Assembly (NCBI GenBank): GCA_017411325.1
Contig: JAFQQJ010000020.1
Span: forward strand, 1-64,000
Source: Clostridia bacterium
Lineage (GTDB): Bacteria; Bacillota; Clostridia; CAKSNL01; HGM11501
Direction: 5' to 3'
Length of the DNA: 64,000 bases
Of this stretch, positions 43,150-51,445 are shown piece by piece (the first letter of the stretch is position 1; each line of letters starts with the position of its first letter). The translations under genes were made by a program, and so were the position numbers. A model generated the notes under the pieces. It was given only the letters and a program-made list of their open reading frames with translations, did not search any database and was not told the DNA's origin.

Positions 43150-44451
43150 ATGTACGGTACAATTATTAAATCTGTAAGGGCACACCAGGTTTATACAAAC
43201 CGCGGAAAGCCCGGTGTTGAAGTAATAGTAACCACAGAAAACGGAAGCGAAGGAAGGGCAATGTGCACCTCGGGCGTATCGATTGGTACCCACGAGGTTG
43301 ACTTTACCTTTGACGGCGGCACAAAGTTTGGCGGCAAAGGCGTAACAGGTGCGGCTAAAAGGGTTGAAGAGGTAATCGCTCCCGTAATTATCGGAATGGA
43401 TTCAGCCCGTCAGGCAGAGGTTGATGCGGCAATCCTAGGAATATGCCCCGATGCAAAAATCCGCCTTGGCGGAAATGCGGTTGCGGCAACAAGTGCGGCT
43501 GTGCTTAAAGCAGGTGCAGCATCTCTCGGCATTCCATTATACCGTCATATCGGCGGTGCAGGTGCAATGTATCTTCCGGTTCCCGGTGTTGCAATGGCGG
43601 CAGGGGATGAGCGCTACGGTGGAGGAATCACCACTCCCGGCGGAAAACCTACAATGTCAATTATGGCATACGGCTTTGACAAGTTTTCCGATGCATCTTA
43701 TGCCTGCTGGGAAATTCACACACGCTGGGCGGAAAAAATGAAAAAGCTTTTCGGCGGTCTTCCCAATATCCGCGACTTTATCTCCATTCCTGCGGGAATT
43801 TTCAAAAGCGACAAGGAAATATGGGAGGAAATGCTGAAAACCGTTATTGAAGCGGGATACGAAGGCAAAATCGGCTTCCAGATGGATGTTGCCACAGATA
43901 CATATCACAACAAGGAAGACGATAAGTACTACGGTCTTTTCGATAAGGAGCCCAAGACCAAGGAACAGCTTTACGACTTCTATATGCAGATTATAAAGGA
44001 CTATCCCTTTGTTATAATCGAAGACCCCTTTAACGAGGACGACTATGATACAACTGCCGCATTTACAAAGGATAGCGGAATTCAGATAGTAGGGGATGAC
44101 CTTTTTACCACCAACCCCGAAAGAGTGGCTCACGGAATAAAGAAGGGCGCGGCAAACACCGTTCTTCTCAAAGTTAATCAGGTAGGCTCCATTTCCGAGG
44201 CTCTTGAAATGATACAGTATGCCTATAAGTTCGGCTACGGAATTATGCCGTCCGACAGCCGCGGCGAGGGCGAATCCATTGCAGACTATGCAGTGGGTAT
44301 AAATGCAGGCTCCATCCGTGAAAGTGCCATCGGCGCAAGAGGAAACCGCTTCCTTGAAATCGAGGAAGAGCTTGGAGCATCTGCAAAATTCATCGGTGCA
44401 CGCGGTCTTAAGGGCGAAAGAAACCAGAAGCGTGCCGACGGATTATTATAA
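43150..44451 (+). CDS. enolase-like protein with altered catalytic residues
   Basis: 433 residues, full enolase length and both enolase domains. The metal ligands are kept (Asp246 in GFQMDVATD, Glu291 in IIEDPF, Asp in GDDLFTTN) and so is the Lys of LLKVNQVGS (position 341). By eye, however, the enolase His in the GGxHA loop, the Glu of QEFM and the Glu of GDEGG are absent (AAGDERYGGG, KPTMSI and a SIPAGI region instead), SHRSGET reads PSDSRGEGES, and the Lys near 390 is Arg (SIRES). It is thus probably not a glycolytic enolase but a paralogue with another lyase activity. Only two bases separate it from the kinase gene. Confidence 0.85.
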   Translation: MYGTIIKSVRAHQVYTNRGKPGVEVIVTTENGSEGRAMCTSGVSIGTHEVDFTFDGGTKFGGKGVTGAAKRVEEVIAPVIIGMDSARQAEVDAAILGICPDAKIRLGGNAVAATSAAVLKAGAASLGIPLYRHIGGAGAMYLPVPGVAMAAGDERYGGGITTPGGKPTMSIMAYGFDKFSDASYACWEIHTRWAEKMKKLFGGLPNIRDFISIPAGIFKSDKEIWEEMLKTVIEAGYEGKIGFQMDVATDTYHNKEDDKYYGLFDKEPKTKEQLYDFYMQIIKDYPFVIIEDPFNEDDYDTTAAFTKDSGIQIVGDDLFTTNPERVAHGIKKGAANTVLLKVNQVGSISEALEMIQYAYKFGYGIMPSDSRGEGESIADYAVGINAGSIRESAIGARGNRFLEIEEELGASAKFIGARGLKGERNQKRADGLL

Positions 44452-44462
44452 GGAGGTAGCTT

Positions 44463-45893
44463 ATGTTTAAACAGTATATAAACGGAAAACTGGTTGACGG
44501 TAAGGGCAGGGAAATGCCTGTATATAATCCTGCAACGGGAAAGGTAATTGACTCTGTGGGCTGCGCAGACGCATCTCAGACAAAGGAAGCACTCATAGCG
44601 GCTGCAGAAGCTTTTAAAACCTGGTCAAAAACAAGCGTAAATGAAAGAGCGGCGTGGCTTTACAAGCTTAAGGAGGCCTGCACTGCTGAAAGAGATTATT
44701 TAATCGAGCTTGTCTCATCAGAATCCGGAAGACCGTATGCAGCTGCCTGCGGCGATGTTGACTGGCTCCTTACAAGTCTTTCCTTCTATGCAGAGGAAGC
44801 AAAGAGAATTGAAGGCGAAGTAATTCCTCCTTTAAACGTGGGCGGAAAGCTTAACTATCAGATAATCACAAAACAGCCGGTGGGTGTAACCGTTGGTCAC
44901 CTTGCCTGGAACTATCCTTTAGGTAATGCCAGCATAAAGCTTGCTCCCGCCATCGCATCAGGCTGTACCTGTATTATAAAGCCTTCTTCAGAAACACCCC
45001 TTGCAACACTTTATGTGGGCGTTATCGCAGAAAAGATAGGCTTCCCGAAGGGTGTATTAAACATTCTTTCGGGCCCCTCTTCAGAGGTTGCAAAAACCCT
45101 TAACGAAAGCACCATTCCGAGACTTATTTCATTAATAGGCTCCTACGAAACGGGACTTAAGCTGATGGAGCAGGGCGTAACAAGCTTAAAGAAATATTCT
45201 CTCGAGCTTGGCGGAAACGCTCCCGTTGTGGTTATGCCCGATGCTGACCTTGACGAAACAGCGGCAAACATAGTCGCAAAGAAGGTTGGCTTTGCAGGAC
45301 AGACCTGCGTTAACTATAACAGAATTTATATCCACGAAAGCATTTATGATGTAATGTGCGAAAAGGTTAAAACCGAGCTTTCAAAGGTTAAGCTTGGTTC
45401 CTGGAAGGACGAGGGCTATATTATGGGTCCCGTAATAAACAACGAGGCAAGGGACAGAATGCTTTCCCTTATTGAGGATGCAAAGGAAAAGGGCGCAAAG
45501 CTTGTTATGGGCGGAGAAGTTCCCGAAGAATTTTCAGAAGGAAGCTTTATAACACCTGCGCTTCTTATTGATGTAACTGACGATATACGTGTTTCAAACG
45601 AGGAAATCTTTGGTCCCATCATTCCTCTTCAGCCCTTTAAGACCCTGGATGAGGCAATTGAGAAGAGCAACAACACAATCTTTGGCTTGTCCGCTTATTT
45701 CTTCGGTCACAATGCAAAGGAAATGAGCAGATATTTTGAAAACGTTACCGCAGGCGAATTTTTCGTAAACGGCGGTATCGGAAGCGAATTTTCACCCCAT
45801 TCCGGCGCAAAGCAGTCGGGTATCGGATGCGACAAGTCCAAGCATTCGTTGGAGGAATACTACGATATCAAGTTCCTGTCCATGATACCGTAA
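44463..45893 (+). CDS. NAD(P)-dependent aldehyde dehydrogenase
   Basis: 476 residues. LAWNYPLGNASIKLAPAIA, IIKPSSETPL, SLELGGNAPVVVMP (general-base Glu) and FAGQTCVNYNRIY (catalytic Cys) are the ALDH superfamily set, closest in pattern to succinate-semialdehyde/glycolaldehyde/lactaldehyde dehydrogenases. In this cluster it most likely oxidises the aldehyde released by the aldolase, such as glyceraldehyde to glycerate for the kinase at 41684. AAGGAGGTAGC precedes the ATG. No clear terminator follows, but a new promoter starts at 45927. Confidence 0.9.
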   Translation: MFKQYINGKLVDGKGREMPVYNPATGKVIDSVGCADASQTKEALIAAAEAFKTWSKTSVNERAAWLYKLKEACTAERDYLIELVSSESGRPYAAACGDVDWLLTSLSFYAEEAKRIEGEVIPPLNVGGKLNYQIITKQPVGVTVGHLAWNYPLGNASIKLAPAIASGCTCIIKPSSETPLATLYVGVIAEKIGFPKGVLNILSGPSSEVAKTLNESTIPRLISLIGSYETGLKLMEQGVTSLKKYSLELGGNAPVVVMPDADLDETAANIVAKKVGFAGQTCVNYNRIYIHESIYDVMCEKVKTELSKVKLGSWKDEGYIMGPVINNEARDRMLSLIEDAKEKGAKLVMGGEVPEEFSEGSFITPALLIDVTDDIRVSNEEIFGPIIPLQPFKTLDEAIEKSNNTIFGLSAYFFGHNAKEMSRYFENVTAGEFFVNGGIGSEFSPHSGAKQSGIGCDKSKHSLEEYYDIKFLSMIP

Positions 45894-45926
45894 GCGAAAA
45901 GTGCAATTTTACTGTCGTTTTATCTA

Positions 45927-45955
45927 TTGAAAACGGCGAATACCGACTGTATAAT
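45927..45955 (+). promoter_or_regulatory. promoter of the PfkB-isomerase-aldolase module
   Basis: TTGAAA (45927-45932), 17 bases, TATAAT (45950-45955), with GGAGGG just before the PfkB start. Confidence 0.7.
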
Positions 45956-45969
45956 TATTTGGAGGGTTT

Positions 45970-46950
45970 ATGAGCGAAAAGAAGTATGATCTGATAGGCT
46001 TCGGCGATCCCTTTTTGGACCTTGTGCTGAAAATCGACAAGCTTCCCGAAACAAACACCAACTGCCGAATTAATAAATACGGCTTTCAGGGTGGCGGAAA
46101 CGTGCCCACAGCCTGCGTCGCATCGGCAAGACTCGGTGCAAAAACGGCGTTAATCGGTTGTGTGGGGGATGACTTGTTCGGTAAGGTGGGACTTTCCGAC
46201 CTTCAGTATAACAATGTTGACACATCAAAAATGAGTATGCAGAAAGGGAAAAAGAGCAATTTTTCCATCTGTGTGACAGAAACAGCCGTAAACGGTAAGG
46301 AATTTATCAGCACTCCCGGTGACTTTGAGGAAATCAAGGCAGGCGAGCTTGATGAAGAATTCTTCAAGTCCACCCGCATTATGCACGTGGCATTGATTAC
46401 CGACGCTGTGGCAAAGGCATGCGATATGGTTCATTCCGCGGGCGGAAAAATAAGCGTTGATGCCAATTACTACCGTCCCTACACCTATGACTATTACGAT
46501 AAAATCGACATTTTCATAGGCTCCGAAATGTACTATAATGCGTTTTGCGAGGATAAGAAATTAAATCCCGCGGATTTTAAGGAAAATATGAATCTCTTAA
46601 AGAGCTTCGGTCCCGAAATAGTAATCTTTACCTTCGGTGAGGATGGCTGCAGGGGCGTTTATGAGGATAAATATTTTGAAATTCCGGCGTTCTGCGTTGA
46701 TGCGGTTGACACCACCGGTGCGGGGGATGTTTTCCACGGTGCCTTTGATGTATTCTATCTTAAGGGCTTCGATGTGGAAAGAGCGGCACTCTATGCATCC
46801 GGCGTTTCTGCCATAAAATGCACACGTCCCGGCGGAAGAAGCGGAATCCCCACATTAAAAGTACTTGAAAAATTTATGGATAGTGGTATAATAGATTACA
46901 GCGAAATTGATGAAAGAGTAGCCCATTACGATAAAGGAATAACAATTTAG
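45970..46950 (+). CDS. PfkB-family sugar kinase
   Basis: 326 residues, ribokinase fold. IGFGDPFLDLVLKI, GFQGGGNVPTACVASARLG (substrate/GG motif) and VDTTGAGDVFHGAF (ATP/anion hole and catalytic Asp) are present. It phosphorylates a ketose or sugar acid; placed before an isomerase and a class II aldolase, a ketose kinase forming the aldolase substrate is most likely. The substrate is not predictable from the motifs alone. First gene behind an internal promoter. Confidence 0.88.
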   Translation: MSEKKYDLIGFGDPFLDLVLKIDKLPETNTNCRINKYGFQGGGNVPTACVASARLGAKTALIGCVGDDLFGKVGLSDLQYNNVDTSKMSMQKGKKSNFSICVTETAVNGKEFISTPGDFEEIKAGELDEEFFKSTRIMHVALITDAVAKACDMVHSAGGKISVDANYYRPYTYDYYDKIDIFIGSEMYYNAFCEDKKLNPADFKENMNLLKSFGPEIVIFTFGEDGCRGVYEDKYFEIPAFCVDAVDTTGAGDVFHGAFDVFYLKGFDVERAALYASGVSAIKCTRPGGRSGIPTLKVLEKFMDSGIIDYSEIDERVAHYDKGITI

Positions 46951-46960
46951 GAGGTATATT

Positions 46961-48352
46961 ATGCTTGATTACAATGTAAAAATCGGACTTGTTCCCTTAA
47001 GACGTGACTGCACTCCCCGTCCCGGTATCTTTAACTGGGAGGTTGCAGAGGAGAGAGGAAGACAGACTGTTGCCTACATCAAGGAGCATTATGCCACAGA
47101 GCATATAAGCTTTGTTGACCTTAAGGGTGTTATCGACGTTGAAACACTCTGGTCTGAGAACGATGTTGAAAAGGTGGCAGAACACTTTAAAAAGGAAAAG
47201 GTTGACTCCATCGTATTAATCGCCGCAAACTTCGGTAATGAAGAGGCGGCAGGTGCCCTTGCGAAGGAAATGGGACTTCCCGTTATGCTCTGGGGCCCCC
47301 AGGATAACACCTTCTATGCCGACGGCGGAAGACATACAGACTCACAGTGCGGTCTTTTTGGCATAAGCAGACAGCTTTCCAGAAGAAACGTTAAGTTTAC
47401 ATATGTTGAAAACTGCCCCGTTGAATCGGAGATTTTTGCAACCGGTTTAAGAGAATTTGCACAGGTTACCTGTGCCGTTAAGTGCTTCAAGAGTATGAGA
47501 ATCGGTCAGGTTGGTCTTCGTCCGAAGCCCTTCTGCTCCGTTATCTACAACGAAGGCGAGCTTATGGAAAAGTTCGACACCCGTGTTATTCCTATTAACC
47601 TTGCCACATTCAAGGCTAAGTTTGACAAGATTATGGAAGAGCGCAAAGACGAGCTTAAAGCGGGAGCTGCAAAGATACGCGAAATGTATGAAATTGATGC
47701 TGATACAGAGCCTAACCTTGAAAAAATGTGGGCATTTGTATTAATTTACAAGGAGCTTTTTGAAGAATACAAGCTTGATGCAATTTCCGCAGAGTGCTGG
47801 ACAGCAATGCAGCAGCTTTTAGGTGCAATGCCCTGCACATCCTACGGAATTCTGGCTGATATGGGCTATCTCATAAGCTGTGAAACAGATATGCACGCCG
47901 TAATGACTCAGGTGCTCTTAAAGGCACTTACCTTCGGTGAGGCTGTTCCCTTCTTAGGCGAATTTACAACAAGACACCCCGAAGACAGAAATATCGAGCT
48001 TTTATGGCACTGCGGTCCCTTCGGCTACTCGCTCAGAAGAAAGGACGAGCCCTGCTATTCCAAGAATATGAGAGAGTGGTTCCAGGTTAAGGAAGGTCAC
48101 TACACAGTTGCAAGACTTGATCAGGAGCACGGAAACTATTCCATCATCGTGGGCGAGTGCGACAGTGCAGAAGGTCCCTACACCTTCGGTACATATCTCT
48201 GGGCAAAGTTCAATAACCTTCCTCTCTGGGAGAGAAGACTTGTTGAAGGCCCCTACATCCACCACGTAACAGAAATCGAAGGAAGCCTTACAAAGGTACT
48301 TGTTGAAACTATGAAATACTTCCCCGATGTAAAGGTTGAAGTTATTGAATAA
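46961..48352 (+). CDS. L-fucose/L-arabinose isomerase-like protein
   Basis: 463 residues. The overall layout resembles the FucI/AraA superfamily: an N-terminal Rossmann-like domain (VDSIVLIAANFGNEEAAGAL, MLWGPQDN) and a C-terminal domain with acidic/His metal positions in SAECWTAMQ and SCETDMHAVM. It should convert an aldose to a ketose using a divalent metal. Sugar specificity is unclear, and the superfamily includes enzymes for unusual sugars. It lies 10 bases after the PfkB gene with GGAGG before the start. Confidence 0.8.
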   Translation: MLDYNVKIGLVPLRRDCTPRPGIFNWEVAEERGRQTVAYIKEHYATEHISFVDLKGVIDVETLWSENDVEKVAEHFKKEKVDSIVLIAANFGNEEAAGALAKEMGLPVMLWGPQDNTFYADGGRHTDSQCGLFGISRQLSRRNVKFTYVENCPVESEIFATGLREFAQVTCAVKCFKSMRIGQVGLRPKPFCSVIYNEGELMEKFDTRVIPINLATFKAKFDKIMEERKDELKAGAAKIREMYEIDADTEPNLEKMWAFVLIYKELFEEYKLDAISAECWTAMQQLLGAMPCTSYGILADMGYLISCETDMHAVMTQVLLKALTFGEAVPFLGEFTTRHPEDRNIELLWHCGPFGYSLRRKDEPCYSKNMREWFQVKEGHYTVARLDQEHGNYSIIVGECDSAEGPYTFGTYLWAKFNNLPLWERRLVEGPYIHHVTEIEGSLTKVLVETMKYFPDVKVEVIE

Positions 48353-48361
48353 GGAGAAAAA

Positions 48362-49183
48362 ATGAAATACACATTAAAAGAAATACTTGACCTGGCAGAA
48401 AAGGGCGGCTTTGCCGTTCCTGCCTTCAATGTATATAATCTTGAAACATTGATGGGTGTTGTAAACGCCGTAAAGGAAACCGGTGCTCCCGTTATCATTC
48501 AGATGTACAGCAGACTTTTCAATACCGGTACGGGAAAGTTTATGGCTCCCGTTATACTGGACGTTATGAACGATGTGAAAAGCCCCGTCTGCTTCCATCT
48601 TGACCACGGCGCAGGCCTTCCCGAGTGCATAAGAGCTATGCGCTATGGTGCAACAGGCGTTATGATTGATGCATCCACTCTTCCCATCGACGAAAATATC
48701 GCCGAAACAAGAAAGACCGTGGATATCGCGAAAGAAGCATCTGTAAGCGTTGAGGGTGAGCTTGGTCACATCGGCTCCACAAAGGACGAGGTGTGGGACT
48801 CCTACACAACAGTAGAGGATGCCGTAAGATATGTTAATGAAACAGGCGTTGACGCTCTTGCAATTATGGTTGGTACAGCTCACGGAAAGTATGCCAAGGC
48901 TCCCGTTCTTGCAATTGAAAGAATTGCAGAAATACATGAAAATACAAAGGCGCACCTTGTTCTTCACGGCGGATCCGGCGTTCCCGACGATCAGATAAAA
49001 GCGGCAATTGATGCAGGTATCAGAAAGATTAATTTCGGTACAGACGTTTGCTGTTCCTTCATTGAAGCATATAAGGGACTTGATCCTTATTCTGCTCCTC
49101 TTGACGTGGTTATGGCAAAGGCAAGCGAAGCGGTAAAGGAATTTGCAATTGAAAAAATTAAGTTACTTGGAGCGTGTAAGTGA
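48362..49183 (+). CDS. class II fructose/tagatose-bisphosphate-type aldolase
   Basis: 273 residues. FAVPAFNVYNLE, CFHLDHGAG (zinc ligand and catalytic Asp), VEGELGHIGS, MVGTAHGKYAK, LVLHGGSGVPD and RKINFGTDV are the class II aldolase motifs including the zinc His residues and DHAP phosphate site. It cleaves a phosphorylated ketose to DHAP and an aldehyde. Together with the kinase and isomerase it forms a complete isomerase-kinase-aldolase route. Eight bases after the isomerase; it shares the TGATG junction with the next gene. Confidence 0.9.
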   Translation: MKYTLKEILDLAEKGGFAVPAFNVYNLETLMGVVNAVKETGAPVIIQMYSRLFNTGTGKFMAPVILDVMNDVKSPVCFHLDHGAGLPECIRAMRYGATGVMIDASTLPIDENIAETRKTVDIAKEASVSVEGELGHIGSTKDEVWDSYTTVEDAVRYVNETGVDALAIMVGTAHGKYAKAPVLAIERIAEIHENTKAHLVLHGGSGVPDDQIKAAIDAGIRKINFGTDVCCSFIEAYKGLDPYSAPLDVVMAKASEAVKEFAIEKIKLLGACK

Positions 49184-49827
49184 TGCTTGAAAAATTAAAA
49201 AAGGCAAATAAGGATATTGAAATTTTATCCGTTTTCGACGATGCATTTAAAATTTACGGCGAAGTGCTTAAGTACGACACCGCAGAAATCGTGGCAGAAG
49301 GAAAAAAGCTCGAAATGCCCAAGGCTGTTATCTACAAGCCTTCCTTAGATGCATTTGAAAAGCTTTCCGTTACAAAGGAAATCGCCAAAAATGTTTACGG
49401 CTATCTTCCCATGCAGGCAGGCGTTTGCTATGGTCACGCAAGTATGATGAATGCAACCGAATGGCACACCGCAACGGAAATCAATATCGCAATCACCGAT
49501 ATGGTTTTGATTTTAGGTAACAGATGGGATATTGTTGATGGCAAAATCGACTCATCCTCCTTCAGGGCGTTTTTCGTGCCGGAAGGAACCGTGGTTGAGC
49601 TTTATGCAACAACACTTCACTATTGCCCCAGCCAGGTAAGCGATTTTGGTTTTATCTGCGCAGTATTCCTCCCCGAAGGAACAAACACAGCCCTCACGGA
49701 AGAGCCCACAGATAAGCGCATTACCGCTAAAAATAAATGGCTTCTTGCTCACGTTGATAACGAAGCAAAGATAAAGCAGGGCGCAGTTCCCGGAATTACC
49801 GGAATCAATTACGAAATTAAATACTGA
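49183..49827 (+). CDS. DUF4867-like protein
   Basis: 214 residues. It resembles the uncharacterised DUF4867 family: EWHTATEINIAITDMVLILG, then FFVPEGTVVELYATTLHYCP. The His/Glu-containing strands suggest a cupin-like fold with a metal site, possibly a sugar-phosphate epimerase or isomerase, but no activity is established. ATG 49183 shares a base with the aldolase stop (TGATG) and the operon ends at a strong terminator, so it belongs to the kinase-isomerase-aldolase module. Confidence 0.7.
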   Translation: MLEKLKKANKDIEILSVFDDAFKIYGEVLKYDTAEIVAEGKKLEMPKAVIYKPSLDAFEKLSVTKEIAKNVYGYLPMQAGVCYGHASMMNATEWHTATEINIAITDMVLILGNRWDIVDGKIDSSSFRAFFVPEGTVVELYATTLHYCPSQVSDFGFICAVFLPEGTNTALTEEPTDKRITAKNKWLLAHVDNEAKIKQGAVPGITGINYEIKY

Positions 49828-49829
49828 TA

Positions 49830-49863
49830 AAAACGCTCCGTGGATGCACGGAGCGTTTTTTTG
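49830..49863 (+). terminator. terminator of the sugar-acid cluster
   Basis: AAACGCTCCGTG-GAT-CACGGAGCGTTTTTTT-type hairpin: a 12-bp GC-rich stem and T7. Confidence 0.92.
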
Positions 49864-49877
49864 ATGGAGGAATTCCG

Positions 49878-49906
49878 TTGCTTTATGAATAGATATATGG
49901 TATAAT
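49878..49906 (+). promoter_or_regulatory. promoter of the unknown gene at 49925
   Basis: TTGCTT (49878-49883), 17 bases, TATAAT (49901-49906) with TG one base before it (extended -10). Confidence 0.65.
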
Positions 49907-49924
49907 GATTAAAGAGGTGTTTAT

Positions 49925-51361
49925 ATGATAAAACATGAAGGAATCTCCTGGATACTTGACAGACCCTCTTCTGAGATAGAGGAATTAAAAAGTAAATATC
50001 CGGATCACAAAGAATACTTAAAGCATCTTGGCGAATATAAAAATGAGTGTTATAAAAGAAATATTGATTTTGTCCACTCTCTCGGATTAAAATGCGATTG
50101 TGTCGGCTGGAGCTATATTGATCCGGAAAAGATCGATGTATATGAAATTCTTGACAAAATCGAAGAGTTCTGCAAAAATGAAGGATTTCTTGCCCGAGGA
50201 GGATATGGCTGCAGCTATGATGATTTTGAGAGTGACTGGTATTGTGTCAATGCCCCGGAAATAGATGATGTGGACCTGGATAAAGGCGAACCCTACGGGA
50301 TATATGCATATAAATGCAAAAATCAGCCCTTATTATTGGGATGGCATCGTCGGGTACCATCTCTGGTATCTGAAAAGTTCAGAAAAGTGTGCATTGAAAA
50401 TAATATCGGGGATATAAACTTCTGCTGGGCAAAGGATGTGGGAATGTACGATTCCGTGCAATATGCTTTTATGTATCCCGAAAACAGAATTAAAACCGTA
50501 GCCTGCAATAAAGGGTTGCGCTACTCGGAATATGCGGGTGCTTCTTCGTGGCGCTTTGATGAAAAAGCCGAGCCTTATATGCGCCTGAGACAATTGGGCG
50601 GATATCTTCCGAGGCTTTCCGAGGTTTTTTATGATTTTCAGTTTAATCTTCCCGATTACTATTTAAGGTCGGAGTTTCCGAAAACAGGTTTTGCCTTTAT
50701 CGGAGGAAGCGGAGATCACTATGGGGTGGAGACTCTCTTAGTGCATAAAGATACTGCGGAGATACTTATAAAAGAGGGTGTGCTTGATAAAAAGATGCTG
50801 CATCCTGCCCTGATTTATGACGGGGAGATTCCGAAAGGGTATGTTGAGGCAGTTATTGAAGACCGTAAATATACACCTTTCAGCAGTGAACTTGCGGAAA
50901 AAATGGAGGAGGAATACAGAAAAATCAAGGCTGTAAAAAGACCGAAGAGAAAAGCTACGGAAAAAATGGCACTTAAAGCTTTAAGGGATGCAAAGCGCGA
51001 AGCAAAGGAGAATTTCAGTAAAAAAATTAAGAAGGATATGGCAGAAAAACTTCTGGAGAGCGAATATGCGCCCCTTGTGCCGTATTTTTTGGTGGCAGAT
51101 GGCGGGTGGCTTAATGATGAATACAAATTCCTTAGCTTTTCCGAGTCTGAAATAAGCTCTGCAGAATACAGGGAAGAAAGTGAAAAAGAGGAGCTTTCTG
51201 AAACCGAAAGCGGCATTGTTTTTTCAAAAGGTGCCGACGGAGATAATATTTTACTGACCGAAGACGGAAGGGTTGTAAGAATCAGCCATGAATGTCCTGA
51301 AATCATAGAAGAATGGTCGTCTCCGGCACAGTTTTTTGTTGATGCCACAGCACTGAACTAA
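49925..51361 (+). CDS. protein of unknown function, 478 residues
   Basis: Not recognised. No signal peptide or membrane helix. The N-terminal 130 residues are acidic and rich in Tyr and Cys; the middle contains FAFIGGSGDHYGVETLLVHK; a basic, helical, coiled-coil-like stretch follows (about 325-375, many KR pairs); the C-terminal 50 residues (GIVFSKGADGDNILLTEDGRVV) look like the end of an SMI1/KNR4-type domain, but only weakly. ATG has AGAGGTG upstream. It precedes a DNA methyltransferase by 84 bases, each gene with its own promoter, so a functional link is only a possibility. Confidence 0.75.
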   Translation: MIKHEGISWILDRPSSEIEELKSKYPDHKEYLKHLGEYKNECYKRNIDFVHSLGLKCDCVGWSYIDPEKIDVYEILDKIEEFCKNEGFLARGGYGCSYDDFESDWYCVNAPEIDDVDLDKGEPYGIYAYKCKNQPLLLGWHRRVPSLVSEKFRKVCIENNIGDINFCWAKDVGMYDSVQYAFMYPENRIKTVACNKGLRYSEYAGASSWRFDEKAEPYMRLRQLGGYLPRLSEVFYDFQFNLPDYYLRSEFPKTGFAFIGGSGDHYGVETLLVHKDTAEILIKEGVLDKKMLHPALIYDGEIPKGYVEAVIEDRKYTPFSSELAEKMEEEYRKIKAVKRPKRKATEKMALKALRDAKREAKENFSKKIKKDMAEKLLESEYAPLVPYFLVADGGWLNDEYKFLSFSESEISSAEYREESEKEELSETESGIVFSKGADGDNILLTEDGRVVRISHECPEIIEEWSSPAQFFVDATALN

Positions 51362-51386
51362 AAGCCGGAAGAAGGATATTTCCTGC

Positions 51387-51415
51387 TTGCTTTAGTTGCC
51401 GGAATTTGATATAAT
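51387..51415 (+). promoter_or_regulatory. promoter of the DNA methyltransferase gene
   Basis: TTGCTT (51387-51392), 17 bases, TATAAT (51410-51415). Confidence 0.65.
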
Positions 51416-51445
51416 ATAAAAAGCCTGAGGAAAGAGGGTGAGGGT

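Noticed and set aside
48374-48967. 197-codon open frame antisense to the class II aldolase
   Set aside because: A shadow of the aldolase codon bias; the plus-strand protein has all catalytic motifs.
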